From: CAVZOY01 sp963777095
GTDB taxonomy: Bacteria; Actinomycetota; Actinomycetes; Mycobacteriales; Geodermatophilaceae
Reading direction: 5' to 3'
Assembly: GCA_963777095.1 (NCBI GenBank)
Contig: CAVZOY010000004.1
Span: 434,001 to 498,000, forward strand
DNA length: 64,000 nucleotides
Positions 1 through 10,127 of the stretch are shown one piece after another (the stretch's first letter is position 1; every line of letters begins with the position of its first letter). Position numbers and translations under genes: made by a program. The notes under the pieces are model-generated. The model was given only the letters and a program-made list of their open reading frames with translations. It searched no databases and had not been told where the DNA came from.

Positions 1-172
1 GTCCGACCGGCGACCCGCCGGGAGGGGCTCTCCGGTGGTCGGCCCCCGGTCGGGGTCGGATAGTCTCGCCCCACACGTGAACGGCGGGGGTCACCGTGTG
101 CCGGACACCGGCCGCGGTCCCGCCGGAGGACCGCCCGGCGTCGCCGGGCGGAGGACGAGGAGGCAGCGAGCG

Positions 173-1046
173 GTGGCTCGAGGCAGCAGGCTCGCGCGGC
201 TCGCCGCGCTCGGTCTCCTGGGGGTGCTCACCCTCACCGGGTGCGACCTCAACAACGAGTTCTGGCGCTTCGGCTGGCCCGAGGGTGTGACCGAAGAGTC
301 CACCGCGATGCGCCAGCTGTGGACCGGCTCGGTCATCGCCGCCCTCGTCGTCGGCATCGCCGTCTGGGGACTGATCCTCTGGTCGGTCGTCCGGCACCGG
401 AAGCGCAGCGACGAGCTGCCCAAGCAGACGGCGTACAACCTGCCGCTGGAGATCGTCTACACGATCGTCCCGTTCGTGATCATCGCCGTGCTGTTCTTCT
501 ACACGGTGGTCGTGCAGAACCGGGTGCAGGAGCGCAGCGACGAGCCCGACCTCACCGTCGCGGTCAACGCCTTCAAGTGGAACTGGCAGTTCGTCTACCC
601 CGGCACCGAGGACCAGAGCGGCCGGCCGGTCGAGACGGTGGGCAACAGCGACGAGGTGCCGATCCTCGTCCTCCCGACCGGCCAGGACATCCGCTTCGAG
701 GTCGCCTCGGCCGACGTCATCCACTCGTTCTGGGTGCCCGAGTTCCTCTTCAAGCTCGACGTCATCCCGGGCAACGAGAACGACCGGGACAACGTCTTCG
801 AGGTCACCATCGACGAGGAGGGCTCGTACGTCGGCCGATGCGCCGAGCTGTGCGGCACCTACCACGCGTTCATGAACTTCGAGGTCCGAGCGGTGTCCGC
901 TGGAGGACTTCGAGGCGTACGTGGACGCCCGCGAGGGCGGCGCGTCGACGTTCGACGCGCTCGAGGAGATCGGCCAGGAGGGACGGGCGACGACGACCGA
1001 TCCCTACGACCTCGGTGAGCGCAGCCAGCAGGCCAGCGGTGGCTGA
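173..1046 (+). CDS. ctaC: Cytochrome c oxidase subunit II, one frame break
   Basis: CuA-carrying subunit of the aa3 oxidase, which accepts electrons from the bc1-cytochrome c branch at the outer face of the membrane. The GTG at 173 is preferred because a GAGGAGG ribosome site ends about 10 bases upstream and it gives a lipoprotein signal with lipobox LTGC. Two membrane segments follow, then the aromatic FKWNWQF stretch and the CuA ligands in HSFWVPEF and CAELCGTYHAFM. The frame breaks near 899, where removing one C from TGTCCGCTGG restores EDFEAYVDAREGG and a stop at 1046. This gives about 290 residues. The uncorrected frame instead runs to 1018 with an unlikely Arg/Gly-rich tail. Confidence 0.93.
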
Positions 1047-1094
1047 CCGTTCCGCTCTGCCCAGCCAGCCCCTTCGGATGCAGGAGGTTCGACC

Positions 1095-1502
1095 GTGAAG
1101 GTCGAGGCGCTGATCTTCAACCTCATCGCGGCGTTCTGCTTCATCGCGGCGGCCGTCTACGGCATCTGGTCCCGCGAGCCGATCGGAACGACCGCCCTGG
1201 TGCTGTCGGGCGGGCTGACCGTCCTCGTCGGCGGGTTCTTCTGGTTCGTCTCCCGGCGCATCGACCCGCGCCCCGAGGACCGCAAGGACGCCGACATCGC
1301 CGAGGGCGCGGGCGAGCTCGGCTTCTTCCCGCCGGCGAGCTACTGGCCCTTCGGCCTGGCCCTGTCCGCCGGCCTGATGGGCCTGGGGCTGGCGTTCTTC
1401 TACACCTGGCTGATCGTCATCGCCGCGGCCGCACTGCTCATCACGATCGGCGGCCTGCTCTTCGAGTTCTACGTCGGTCAGAACGCCTCCCACCAGGGCT
1501 GA
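1095..1502 (+). CDS. ctaF: Cytochrome c oxidase subunit IV (actinobacterial type)
   Basis: Small four-helix membrane subunit (135 residues) specific to the actinobacterial aa3 oxidase and encoded directly after ctaC. It starts with GTG behind a strong AGGAGG site at about 1081. Hydrophobic segments lie near residues 5-23, 33-52, 90-108 and 110-128, separated by a charged loop containing [15 protein letters not shown]. The reading frame is intact. A hairpin terminator follows at 1520-1551, so ctaC-ctaF looks like the end of a rightward unit meeting the leftward qcr operon. Confidence 0.9.
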   Translation: MKVEALIFNLIAAFCFIAAAVYGIWSREPIGTTALVLSGGLTVLVGGFFWFVSRRIDPRPEDRKDADIAEGAGELGFFPPASYWPFGLALSAGLMGLGLAFFYTWLIVIAAAALLITIGGLLFEFYVGQNASHQG

Positions 1503-1519
1503 CCTCCCGACCTCGGCCG

Positions 1520-1551
1520 AGGGCCCTTCCCGCTGCGGCGGGGAGGGCCCT
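1520..1551 (+). terminator. Hairpin terminator after ctaF
   Basis: A 14-bp stem with one mismatch (AGGGCCCTTCCCGC against GCGGGGAGGGCCCT) and a four-base TGCG loop lies 18 bases after the ctaF stop. It is GC-rich with no clear T-tract, as is common in actinobacteria. The stretch from here to 1750 shows no gene. Confidence 0.75.
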
Positions 1552-1750
1552 TCGTCGTTGCGTGGCTCGCCGACGGATCGGGGAACGGGGGCCTGCGCAC
1601 ACCGTTCCGCCCGCGCACCGGACCGTTGAACCGCAGCGGACCGTTCGGGGTGCGCGACTGCCCCGCGCGGTTCACCCGCCGAGAGCCGGCCTGTCGTCCG
1701 TCGGGCGAGCGGCCGTGGCCCCCGGGCAGACACTCGTCACCGCACAAGCG

Positions 1751-1786
1751 AGAGGGCCCCGGTGGATCGCTCCACCGGGGCCCTCT
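1751..1786 (-). terminator. Perfect hairpin terminator after qcrB
   Basis: A perfect 16-bp inverted repeat (AGAGGGCCCCGGTGGA, four-base loop TCGC, then its complement) lies just past the inferred qcrB stop at 1803-1805. With the ctaF hairpin it insulates the two convergent respiratory operons. Its position argues that qcrB stops at 1803 and does not read through the hairpin. Confidence 0.85.
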
Positions 1787-1802
1787 GCGTCGTGCGCTTG
1801 CG

Positions 1803-3520
1803 TCAGTCGCGCGGCTCCTGCGGCCGTCCGCCCTCGGAGGGGCGTCCACCCTCGGAGGGACGGCCACCCTCGGAGCGGACGGCCACCCTCGGCCGGACGG
1901 CCCGACGTGGTCAGCTCGCGCGCCTCGCCAGACGGCACGTCGCGGTCGGCGGCCGGATGCTCGAGCGCGGCCAGGTCCGTGGTCGACTCGATGGGGGAGA
2001 AGAAGCCGCGGATCGCGCGGCGGGCGCCACCGATCTGGTTCATCCGCTTGGGCACCGGTGCCCCGCCGTACTGCAGCGACCCGTGGCCGTGCTCGTCGAC
2101 CGGACCCAGCGGCTGGTGCACCTCGATGAACTCGCCGTGCGGCAGCCGGCGGATGACACCGGTCTCGATGCCGTGCTCGAGCACCTCGCGGTCGTGCTGC
2201 TGCAGGCCCAGGCAGATCCGGTAGGTCAGCACGTAGACGATCGGCGGCAGCACGATCAGGCCGATGCGACCGATCCAGGTCATCGCGTTCAGGCTGATGT
2301 CGAACTTCTCGGCGATGACGTCGTTGCCACCCGAGAGGAGGAGCACCACGTAGAACGCCAGCGCCATCGCGCCCAGGCCGGTGCGGACAGGGACGTCGCG
2401 CGGGCCGCTGGAGCAGATGGTGCGATGCCGTGTCACCGGTGAGCTTGCGCTCGATGATCGGGTACGCGAAGAGCAGCGTGAAGATGATCCCCGGCAGTAC
2501 GACCGTGGGCCAGAACAGCGCCGGAATCGTGTAGTTGCCCGGCAGATTGAGATCCCAGGCGGGGAAGAGCCGGGTCGACCCGTCGAGGAACATGATGTAC
2601 CAGTCCGGCTGGGACGCGGACGACACCTGCGCGGGGTTGTACGGCCCCCAGAGCCAGATCGGGTTGATCTGCACGAGCCCGGCCAGGGCGGCGATGGCCC
2701 CGAAGACCACGAAGAACAGCCCGCCGGACTTGGCCGCGAACGTCGGGAACATGCGCACCCCGACCACGTTGTGCTCGGTCCGGCCCGCGCCCGGGAACTG
2801 GGTGTGCTTCTGCTTGATCAGGATCAGCAGGTGCAGCCCGATGAGCGCGAGCAGAGCACCGGGGATCAGCAGCACGTGGACGATGTAGAAGCGCCCGACG
2901 ATCAGTTCGCCGACGTAGTCGCCGCCGAACAGCGCCCAGTGCGCCCACGTCCCGATGACCGGGATGGTCAGCAGGATCGCCGACATGATGCGCAGCCCGG
3001 TGCCCGACAGGAGGTCGTCGGGCAGGGAGTAGCCGGTCAGGCCTTCGCCGATCGCGAGGAGCAGGAGCAGCGAGCCGATCAGCCAGTTGGCCTCGCGCGG
3101 CCGTCGGAAGGCGCCGGTGAAGAAGATCCGCATGAGGTGGACGACGATCGAGGCGACGAAGAGCAGCGCCGCCCAGTGGTGCACCTGCCGGATGAACAGA
3201 CCGCCGCGGACGTCGAAGGACAGGTCCAGCGACGAGTCGTACGCGGCCGACATCTCCACGCCGCGCAGCGGCGCGTAGGACCCCTGATAGACGACCTCGC
3301 GCATCGAGGCGTCGAAGAAGAAGGTCAGGTACGTGCCCGAGAGCAGCAGGACGATGAACGAGTAGAGCGCGATCTCGCCGAGCAGGAACGACCAGTGGTC
3401 GGGGTAGACCTTGTGCATCGTGCGCCGCAGCCAGCCGGAGACGATGAAGCGCTCGTCGACCTCGACGGCGGCCTTGCCGAGCTTGGTCTTGGGCGCGCCG
3501 GGCGCGAGGGTGGCAGCCAT
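1803..3520 (-). CDS. qcrB: Menaquinol-cytochrome c reductase cytochrome b, two frame breaks
   Basis: Cytochrome b of the bc1 complex, which oxidises menaquinol and passes electrons to the Rieske centre and haem b. The N-terminal half has the haem-ligand histidines ([10 protein letters not shown] and [16 protein letters not shown] and HVLLIPG) and a QPDWYIMFL quinol-site motif in place of classical PEWY. Two breaks are inferred. Near 2407 one surplus base in GCGGGCCGCTGG is removed to restore [14 protein letters not shown]. Near 1880 removal of one base restores the tail and a TGA at 1803. The total of 1,718 nt fits two surplus bases and about 571 residues. The C-terminus is a repeat of GGRPSE units. 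The start ATG overlaps the qcrA stop (TGATG). Confidence 0.92.
1815..1902 (-). repeat. 18-bp tandem repeat encoding the GGRPSE tail of QcrB
   Basis: Four to five imperfect copies of an 18-base unit (GGTGGCCGTCCCTCCGAG and variants) sit at the 3' end of qcrB. In the corrected frame they encode GRPAEG, three GGRPSE units and GGRPQEPRD before the stop. The repeat is coding, has no spacers, and lies on the cytoplasmic tail of cytochrome b. Confidence 0.7.
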
Positions 3521-4602
3521 CAGATGCGTTCCCGGTTCCAGTAGGTGGGGCCCACGGCCTCAATGTAGTCGCTGCGGGCCACGAAGAAGCCCTCGTCATC
3601 GACCTCGATGGGCAGCTGCGGCAGCGAGCGGGTGGCCGGCCCGAACACCGGCTTCGCGCCGTCCGTGACGTCGAACTGCGACTGGTGGCAGGGGCACAGG
3701 ATCCGGCTGGTCTCCTGCTCGTACAGGGAGACCGGGCAGCCGGCGTGGGTGCAGATCTTGGAGTAGGCGACGTAGTCGCCGTAGCCGAAGTCCTCCTGGC
3801 CGGATCGCGGCCGGGCGGCCTCGAGCTGCGCGGGCCGCAGCCGGATCAGCATCGTCGCCGCGTCGGGCTGCCGGTTGCCACCGGGGACCTCCGGGAAGAC
3901 CGTCTCGAGCGAGCCCGGCTCCTGGTCGCCGGGGCGGATCGGGGTGCCGTCGTTGCGCAGCAGTCGCACGCCCTCGCGCCAGGACGTCTGTCCCAGCGGG
4001 TTGCCCTTGTTGGGGTTCTTGATCAGGCCGCCGATCGGGGCGACCAGCATGAGGCCCACGGCGCCGCCCATGAGCAGCAGCGAGCGGGTGATCAGCTTGC
4101 GCCGGGCGAGGCCGCTGTTGTGCCCCATCTGGGTCATCGTGGCCCCGAGCGTCACCCGCTCCAGGTGTGAACTCTCGTGCTTCTCCTGCACCGCCGTCTC
4201 GTGCGGCAGCAGCTTCTTGGTGAACACCACCAGGCCCGCGCCGACGCAGAGCAGGGACAGACCCATGGTGACGCCGAGCAGCGGCGTGAACAGGGCGTCC
4301 CAGAAGCCCTCACCGATCTCGAAGTGCCAGTCCGGCAGGAACCAGCCGGAGCCGACGTAGACGACGACGAAAGCGAGGGCGAAGAGGCCGGCCAGAGTGA
4401 ACAGCAGACCGACCTGGCGGACGGCGCGGCGCTCGAGCGGGGAACCCGGAGCGGGACCCGGATCGACGTGCAGGACCCGGACGCCGTCGTACCGGGCACC
4501 GAGCGCGTCCAGCTCGGCCCGGCTCATCGCCTCCAGCTGTTCCGGCGTGTAGTCCTCGTGGCCGGGGGCGTCGGCGATGCTGTCGGCGTCGCGCGTGCTC
4601 AC
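3520..4602 (-). CDS. qcrA: Rieske iron-sulfur subunit of the bc1 complex
   Basis: Rieske protein of menaquinol-cytochrome c reductase, 360 residues with an intact frame. An N-terminal cytoplasmic stretch precedes three membrane segments (about 75-95, 115-135 and 185-205), the arrangement typical of actinobacteria. The [2Fe-2S] ligands lie in CTHAGCP and CPCHQSQFD in the C-terminal third. The gene follows qcrC after 67 bases and overlaps qcrB by a TGATG junction, giving the operon order ctaE-qcrC-qcrA-qcrB. Confidence 0.96.
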   Translation of the reverse strand: MSTRDADSIADAPGHEDYTPEQLEAMSRAELDALGARYDGVRVLHVDPGPAPGSPLERRAVRQVGLLFTLAGLFALAFVVVYVGSGWFLPDWHFEIGEGFWDALFTPLLGVTMGLSLLCVGAGLVVFTKKLLPHETAVQEKHESSHLERVTLGATMTQMGHNSGLARRKLITRSLLLMGGAVGLMLVAPIGGLIKNPNKGNPLGQTSWREGVRLLRNDGTPIRPGDQEPGSLETVFPEVPGGNRQPDAATMLIRLRPAQLEAARPRSGQEDFGYGDYVAYSKICTHAGCPVSLYEQETSRILCPCHQSQFDVTDGAKPVFGPATRSLPQLPIEVDDEGFFVARSDYIEAVGPTYWNRERI

Positions 4603-4669
4603 GCTTCCTCCTCGATGCGGGCGGCGACTGCGGCGGTGGTCCGGGTCCGCGCCCGGACGTGGCGGGCGG

Positions 4670-5551
4670 TCACGCCTTGGTGCCGATCCAGTAGACGGCG
4701 AACAGGAGGGCGCCGATGCCGACGACCCAGATGACCAGGCCCTCGCTGACCGGGCCGATCCGGCCGATGCCCGCGCCGCCCGGATCCTCCATGCCCTTGA
4801 TCGTCTGGACGTAGTTGATGATCGAGCGCTTCTCTTCGGACGTCAGCTGGTTGTCGCCGAAGACCGGCATGTTCTCCGGGCCGGAGAGCATGGCCGTGTA
4901 GATCTCCAGGTCCGTCGCGTCCATCAGGCTCGGCGCGGCCTTGCCCGACGACAGCGCGCCGCCCTGACCGACGAAGTTGTGGCAGGACGAGCAGTTGAGG
5001 CGGAACAGCTCGCCGCCCTCGGCCAGGTCGCCGTCGCGCAGGTCGCCGGAGGGGAGCGTCGGGCCCCCGCCGTTGGCCTGGACGTAGGCCATCAGCTGGT
5101 CGATCTCCTCGTCGGAGAGGACCTGCGGCTTGTCGGGGGCGTCGGCCTCCTGGCGGGCCAGCGGCATGCGGCCGGTGTGCACCTGGAAGTAGACCGATGC
5201 CTCGCCGACGCCGATCAGCGACGGGCCGCGCTGCGGGACACCCTCGAGGTTCTCGCCGTGACAGGTGATGCAGCTGACCTCGTAGAGCTCCTGGCCGGCC
5301 TCGACCGCGCTGGAGCTGCCCTGGTCCTCCTCGGCCGCGTTGACCGGCGCGAAGGCCGAGTAGAGGACGCCGGTGAGCACGAGGCCGGCCATCAGGCCGG
5401 CGGCGTTGCCGACGCGACGGCGCTGCTTGGAACGGCGCCTGACGCGCGCGGCGGCGGCGGGGCCGTCGGCCGGCCGGCCGGCGCGGAGCCTCCGCAGCAG
5501 GCCGGGACGCACGTCGGCGGACGAGTCGGACTGCGCGTGGGGAGTGGACAC
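4670..5551 (-). CDS. qcrC: Dihaem cytochrome c subunit of the bc1 complex
   Basis: Membrane-anchored dihaem cytochrome c (293 residues) that shuttles electrons directly to the aa3 oxidase in the actinobacterial bc1-aa3 supercomplex, replacing soluble cytochrome c. The two haem attachment motifs are CITCH and CSSCH, with axial-ligand methionines plausible at RMPL and NMPVF. An N-terminal basic stretch and membrane segment are followed by the two cytochrome domains and a C-terminal membrane anchor ([16 protein letters not shown]). It starts 7 bases after the ctaE stop. Confidence 0.95.
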   Translation of the reverse strand: MSTPHAQSDSSADVRPGLLRRLRAGRPADGPAAAARVRRRSKQRRRVGNAAGLMAGLVLTGVLYSAFAPVNAAEEDQGSSSAVEAGQELYEVSCITCHGENLEGVPQRGPSLIGVGEASVYFQVHTGRMPLARQEADAPDKPQVLSDEEIDQLMAYVQANGGGPTLPSGDLRDGDLAEGGELFRLNCSSCHNFVGQGGALSSGKAAPSLMDATDLEIYTAMLSGPENMPVFGDNQLTSEEKRSIINYVQTIKGMEDPGGAGIGRIGPVSEGLVIWVVGIGALLFAVYWIGTKA

Positions 5552-5558
5552 CGTTTCC

Positions 5559-6177
5559 CTAGCGGATCAGGTAGATCGTGGCGAACAGCCCGATCCACAC
5601 GACGTCGACGAAGTGCCAGTAGTAGGAGACCACGATCGCCGAGGTCGCCTGGGCGGGTGTGAAGCGGCCCATCGTGGAGCGGATGAGCATGTAGACGAAG
5701 GCGATCAGGCCCCCGATGACGTGCAGGCCGTGGAAGCCGGTCGTCAGGTAGAAGACCGAGCCGTACGTGGAGGAGCTGATGGTCGTGCCCTCCCGCACCA
5801 GCTGCACGTACTCGTAGCCCTGCCCGAGGACGAAGGTCAGGCCCATCACGAAGGTGATCGTGAACCAGCGCCGCAGGCCGTAGACGTTGCCACTGCTCGG
5901 CGGCGAAGACGCCGAACTGGCAGGTCACCGACGAGGCCACGAGGATGATCGTGAAGAACAGCGCGTAGGGCAGGTTGAGCTCGGTCGGCTCCGGCGGCCA
6001 GCCCAGGTCGGCCCCCGCCCGGGCGCGCGCCGTGAAGTACATGGCGAACAGTCCGGCGAAGAACATCAGCTCGCTGGAGAGCCAGATGATCGTGCCGACG
6101 CTGACCATGTTCGGTCGGGTCAGCGAGTGCACTCGAGAGGTGTCGAAGGTGCTGCTCGCAACGGGAGCCGTTGTCAC
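5559..6177 (-). CDS. ctaE: Cytochrome c oxidase subunit III, one frame break
   Basis: Five-helix subunit III of the aa3 oxidase, heading the ctaE-qcrCAB operon. The GTG at 6177 gives a start VTTAPVASS; the first helix is [19 protein letters not shown]. The frame breaks near 5898: removing one base (T of CCACTGCTCGG on the plus strand) restores [15 protein letters not shown] and continuity into [16 protein letters not shown]. Corrected length is about 205 residues, normal for actinobacterial CtaE. The break lies in an indispensable gene, which favours sequence error over true loss. Confidence 0.93.
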
Positions 6178-6313
6178 GCCGCCATCATGGCATCGGGGAA
6201 TGACGGACGACGACTGCGGGTCGATGGCGTGCCGTGCTCCGTGACCTCCCCGATACCCGCCGGTCCGGCCTGCTGCGCCGGAACCGCCGCGGCCGGGCAC
6301 TAGGCTCGCGCCC

Positions 6314-6739
6314 GTGAGCTCCGCCGACACCGTCGCCGCACCGACCAACGTGCTGGTCTACAGCCACCGGCCGGAGGTGCGCGCCGCCGTCCGGACCGCC
6401 GTCGGACGGCGCCCCGCGCCCGACGTCGGGCCCCTGCACTACGTCGAGTGCACGACGGGGGACGAGGTCGTCGACCTGGTCCGCGGCGGGGGAGTCGACC
6501 TCTGCATCCTCGACGGGGAGGCCCAGCCCACCGGCGGCCTGGCCCTGAGCCGCCAGCTCGACGAGGAGCTCGCCGACCGTCCGACGGTCTGCGTGCTCAT
6601 CGCCCGCCAGCAGGACCGCTGGCTGGCCCACTGGTCGATGGCCGAGGCCACGCTGCCGTTCCCGCTCGACCCGCTGGTCGCCCCCGGCGTGGTCGCCGAC
6701 CTGCTGCGCACCGGCCGGTCGGTCGCGCGGCTGAGCTGA
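6314..6739 (+). CDS. Receiver-like single-domain protein
   Basis: A 141-residue protein with an alpha/beta receiver-like fold. A central Asp sits at a beta-strand end (LCILDGEA) in the position of the phosphoacceptor. The usual acidic pair at the first strand is absent ([11 protein letters not shown]), and no clear Lys follows the last strand, so it may be a pseudo-receiver that does not phosphorylate. No output domain is present. It is divergent from ctaE and 10 bases ahead of trpD. Its function is not known to me. Confidence 0.65.
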   Translation: MSSADTVAAPTNVLVYSHRPEVRAAVRTAVGRRPAPDVGPLHYVECTTGDEVVDLVRGGGVDLCILDGEAQPTGGLALSRQLDEELADRPTVCVLIARQQDRWLAHWSMAEATLPFPLDPLVAPGVVADLLRTGRSVARLS

Positions 6740-6749
6740 GGCGGCCGGC

Positions 6750-7805
6750 GTGGCCGAGCCCGCAGCGCCCACCTGGCCGCGGCTGCTGACCCGACTGCTG
6801 GCGCGCACCGACCTCGCCTCCTCCGACACGGCATGGGCGATGGGCGAGATCATGTCGGGGGAGGCCACCCCGGCTCAGGTCGCCGCCTTCGCCGTGGCGC
6901 TCCGCGCCAAGGGCGAGTCCGCCGACGAGGTCGCCGGCATGGCCGCGACCATGCTGGAGCGGGCCACTCCCGTACGGCTGTCGCGCCCGGCCGTCGACAT
7001 CGTCGGCACCGGCGGCGACGGTGCGCACACCGTCAACATCTCCACGATGGCGGCGGTCGTCACCGCCGCCACCGGCGTCCCGGTCGCCAAGCACGGCAAC
7101 CGGGCGGCGTCGTCGTCCTCGGGCGCGGCGGACGTCCTGGAGGCGCTCGGCGTCGTCATCGACCTGCCGGCCGAGGCCGTGGCGAGGTGCGTGGCCGAGG
7201 CCGGCATCGGATTCTTCTTCGCGCCGGTGTTCCACCAGGGCATGCGGCACACGGCCGTGCCCCGCCGCGAGATGGGCATCGGAACGGTCTTCAACTTCCT
7301 CGGGCCGCTCACGAACCCGGCCCGGCCCGCGGCGTCGGCCATCGGCTGCGCCGACGCCCGCATGGCGCCGGTGCTCGCCGGCGTGCTCGCGGGACGCGGG
7401 ATGCGCGCCCTGGTGTTCCGCGGCGACGACGGACTGGACGAGCTCACGACCGCGACGACGTCGACGGTCTGGGTGGTGCGGGACGGCGAGGTGGAGCCCG
7501 ACCGCGTCGACCCGGCGGTGCTGGACATCGCCGACCCGGGCCCGGATGCGCTGCGCGGCGGCGACGCCGCCGTCAACGCCGACGTCTTCCGTCGGCTGCT
7601 GGCCGGGGAGCGGGGGCCGGTGCGCGACGCGGTGCTGCTCAACGCGGCCGCGGCACTGGCCGCCTTCGACGAGCGCGCGGTCCGGCTGCACGACGCCCTC
7701 GCGGCGGGGATGCAGCGCGCCGCGGCCGCGGTCGACGACGGACGCGCCGAGGCGCTGCTGGCCCACTGGATCGAGGTCAGCCGCGCGGTCCGCCCGACCC
7801 CTTAG
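6750..7805 (+). CDS. trpD: Anthranilate phosphoribosyltransferase
   Basis: Second step of tryptophan synthesis, transferring phosphoribose from PRPP to anthranilate. The 351-residue protein has the PRPP and metal motifs DIVGTGGDG and KHGNRAASS, the NFLGPLTNP segment, and the DGLDE metal site. The frame is intact. It follows the receiver-like gene by 10 bases and converges on the Lrp-domain gene, with which it shares 4 bases at the stops. No other trp gene is in the window, matching the isolated trpD of mycobacteria. Confidence 0.96.
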   Translation: MAEPAAPTWPRLLTRLLARTDLASSDTAWAMGEIMSGEATPAQVAAFAVALRAKGESADEVAGMAATMLERATPVRLSRPAVDIVGTGGDGAHTVNISTMAAVVTAATGVPVAKHGNRAASSSSGAADVLEALGVVIDLPAEAVARCVAEAGIGFFFAPVFHQGMRHTAVPRREMGIGTVFNFLGPLTNPARPAASAIGCADARMAPVLAGVLAGRGMRALVFRGDDGLDELTTATTSTVWVVRDGEVEPDRVDPAVLDIADPGPDALRGGDAAVNADVFRRLLAGERGPVRDAVLLNAAAALAAFDERAVRLHDALAAGMQRAAAAVDDGRAEALLAHWIEVSRAVRPTP

Positions 7806-8089
7806 TCGGCGCGGTCGAAGCCGATCGAGAACGCCGCCTCGAGGTCGTGCCGCGAGTACGCGCGGAACGCGATGTGGGTGTCGGTCTCGAGGACGCCGGG
7901 GACCTTGTTGATGCGGCCGGCCACGACCTCGGCGATCTGGTCGAACTCGCGCACGCGCACGATCGCGATGAGGTCGACGTCGCCGGCGACCGAGTAGACC
8001 TCGCTGACCCCGTCGAGGTCGGCGACCGCCTCGGCCACCTCCGGGATGGAGTCGGTGGCGGCGTCGATCATCACGATGGCGGTGATCAT
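7802..8089 (-). CDS. Stand-alone Lrp/AsnC ligand-binding domain
   Basis: A 95-residue protein equal to the regulatory (RAM) domain of Lrp/AsnC regulators without the helix-turn-helix. It opens with [10 protein letters not shown] and has the gly-rich [16 protein letters not shown] core and a [15 protein letters not shown]-terminal strand. Such stand-alone domains usually bind amino acids and assemble into rings. The ATG overlaps the stop of the upstream exonuclease gene (ATGA), so the two are cotranscribed. The ligand is unknown. Confidence 0.85.
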   Translation of the reverse strand: MITAIVMIDAATDSIPEVAEAVADLDGVSEVYSVAGDVDLIAIVRVREFDQIAEVVAGRINKVPGVLETDTHIAFRAYSRHDLEAAFSIGFDRAD

Positions 8090-9912
8090 GTGCGGGATGC
8101 TATCCGGGGGAACCGCACGGCGGAGCCGTGCTCGCCGGACCCGGCGACCCGCTCCGGCCGCGCGCGGGTGCCGAGCGACCGGTCGTCGGCGAACGGGTCG
8201 CGCACCGCGCGGCCGTCGTCGACCCGGCGCAGGAAGTCGGTGAAGGCGCCGGTGCCGGGCGCCGCGCAGGCCAGCGTGCCGGTGACCTGCACCAGGCGGG
8301 TGCCCGGCTTCTCCATCCACCGAAGCACGAGCTCGGTCTCGTCGACCGACGCCGCCGCCTCGCCGTCCGGGGTCAACGGCGTCTCGGCGGTCGCCTGCAG
8401 GCCCTCCAGCGTCGCGCGGACCGAGTTGCCGCCGGGCGCGCAGCCGGCGGCCACGAGCCGGCCGCGGCGGACCACGGACAGCTGCCAACCGCCCTCGCCG
8501 TCCGGCCGGGCCAGGACCAGCTCGGGCACCGCCGCCAGCGACGCCAGCCGCTGACGGCGCCGCACGGCCCGGACCAGCACGGCGACGCGGTCGCGCAGTA
8601 CCGCGGCGTCCTCGTAGCGCTCCTCGCCCGCGAGCCGGTCGACGCGTGCCAGCAGCGGGGCGACGAGCTCGCGCGGGTCGCAGGTGACGGCCGCGCGGAA
8701 GACCGCGGCCACGGTCGCGTACTCGTCGACCGACTGCGCGCCGGTGCAGGGCGCGCCGCAGCGCCCCATCTCGGCGAGCACGCACGCGCTCGTGGGCGTC
8801 CGCGGCGAGATGCGGGAGGTGCACTGCCGCAGCGGGATCGCCTCGTGCACCGCTGCCATGGCCGCGTCGGCCGCGCGCCGGTCGGGAAAGGGACCGAGGA
8901 ACACCCCGGTGCCGGGCCGCACGCGCCGGACGACGGACAGCCGGGGGAACGGCTCCTCGGTGAGTCGCAGCCACAGCGCCCGCTCGGGGAAGCGGGAGCG
9001 GCGGTTGTAGCGGGGCTTGTGCTCGGCGATCAGCCGCAGTTCGCGGACGGCGGCCTCGAGCGCGTGCGCGCACGGGATCGCCTCGACCCGCTGGGCGAGG
9101 CCGACCATCTCGGTGATGCGGCTGCGCTGCTCGCTGGAGGAGAAGTAGCTGCGCACGCGGCTGCGCAGGTCGGTGGAGGTGCCCACGTAGAGCGGCTCGT
9201 CGCGCGGGCCGCGGAAGAGGTAGACGCCGGGCCCGCCGGGGATGCCGTCGGCGAGGTGGCGCTTGCGCCGCCGCTCCGGGTCGACCTGGCGGGTGAGCCC
9301 GGTCAGTTCCTCGAGCGTGGTGATGCCCAGCGGACCCAGCCGCTCGAACAGCCCGTGCAGGACGTCGACGGTGGCACGGGCGTCGGCCAGGGCGCGGTGG
9401 CAGGGCTCGGTCGTGGTGCGGAAGAACGGTGCCAGGGTGGCCAGCTTGCAGTTGGGCACCTCGTCGCGGGACAGCAGCCGCCGGGCGAGGACCGCGGTGT
9501 CGACCGATGCGGCCGGCGGCCACGGGACGCCGGTCTCGGCGCACGCGGCCTTGAGGAAGCCGATGTCGAAAGGGGCGTTGTGCGCCACCAGCACGGCGCC
9601 CCGGGCGAACTCGAGGAAGGCCGGCAGCACCGCGCCGATCCGCGGGGCGCTGACCACCATCGCGGTCGTGATCCCGGTCAGGACGCTGATGTACGGCGGG
9701 ATCTCACCGCCCGGGTCGACGAGGGTCTGGAACTCGCCCAGCACCTGCCCGCCGCGGACCTTGACCGCGCCGATCTCGGTGATCGCGCTGTCGTTGGGGG
9801 AGCCGCCGGTGGTCTCGAGGTCGACGACGACGAACGTGACCCCCGACAACGGCGTCCCGAGCTCCTCGATCGACACCTGCTCGTAGCGGGCTGCCGCGCT
9901 GGAGATGGGCAC
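8086..9912 (-). CDS. DEDD exonuclease fused to a GIY-YIG (UvrC-like) nuclease
   Basis: Homologue of mycobacterial Rv2191. Residues about 20-185 form a DnaQ-type 3'-5' exonuclease, with FVVVDLETTGG, HNAPFDIGFL and HRALADARAT carrying the acidic residues. A GIY-YIG domain follows (GPGVYLFRG, PLYVGTSTDLRSRV) with the UvrC-like middle region, including a Cys-bearing MGRCGAPC segment. Helix-hairpin-helix repeats of UvrC are absent. The GTG at 9912 is chosen because it begins just before the conserved region, giving 608 residues. A role in DNA repair is inferred from the domains and is unproven for this family. Confidence 0.88.
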   Translation of the reverse strand: MPISSAAARYEQVSIEELGTPLSGVTFVVVDLETTGGSPNDSAITEIGAVKVRGGQVLGEFQTLVDPGGEIPPYISVLTGITTAMVVSAPRIGAVLPAFLEFARGAVLVAHNAPFDIGFLKAACAETGVPWPPAASVDTAVLARRLLSRDEVPNCKLATLAPFFRTTTEPCHRALADARATVDVLHGLFERLGPLGITTLEELTGLTRQVDPERRRKRHLADGIPGGPGVYLFRGPRDEPLYVGTSTDLRSRVRSYFSSSEQRSRITEMVGLAQRVEAIPCAHALEAAVRELRLIAEHKPRYNRRSRFPERALWLRLTEEPFPRLSVVRRVRPGTGVFLGPFPDRRAADAAMAAVHEAIPLRQCTSRISPRTPTSACVLAEMGRCGAPCTGAQSVDEYATVAAVFRAAVTCDPRELVAPLLARVDRLAGEERYEDAAVLRDRVAVLVRAVRRRQRLASLAAVPELVLARPDGEGGWQLSVVRRGRLVAAGCAPGGNSVRATLEGLQATAETPLTPDGEAAASVDETELVLRWMEKPGTRLVQVTGTLACAAPGTGAFTDFLRRVDDGRAVRDPFADDRSLGTRARPERVAGSGEHGSAVRFPRIASRT

Positions 9913-10127
9913 GGTGCGGAAGGTAGGTCGGGGCACCGACAGTCCGGGGGACGCGCGCCGGACCCCGGCGCGGGGGGACGGACGGTCCCCCCGAGGCCGG
10001 AACATGCCCGTGCGGGTCACGGGACGGCCTCGTACCTGGCGCTATGGCCTTCCGCACGTCACCATCGGGTGCCGCCGGCCACGGGGTGCCGGCCCTGCCG
10101 CTCCGGCAGTGCGAGGGAGGTCGCCGA

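Noticed and set aside
1672..1803. Apparent extension of qcrB to 1672
   Set aside because: It reads through a perfect hairpin terminator and turns the GGRPSE repeat into an out-of-frame Arg/Leu-rich tail. One base removed near 1880 gives a clean stop at 1803.
1815..1902. CRISPR-like array
   Set aside because: The units are contiguous with no spacers and lie in the coding frame of qcrB.
6597..7766. Long open frame antisense to trpD
   Set aside because: Extremely Arg/Gly/His-rich with no motifs; it mirrors the high-GC codon bias of trpD on the other strand.
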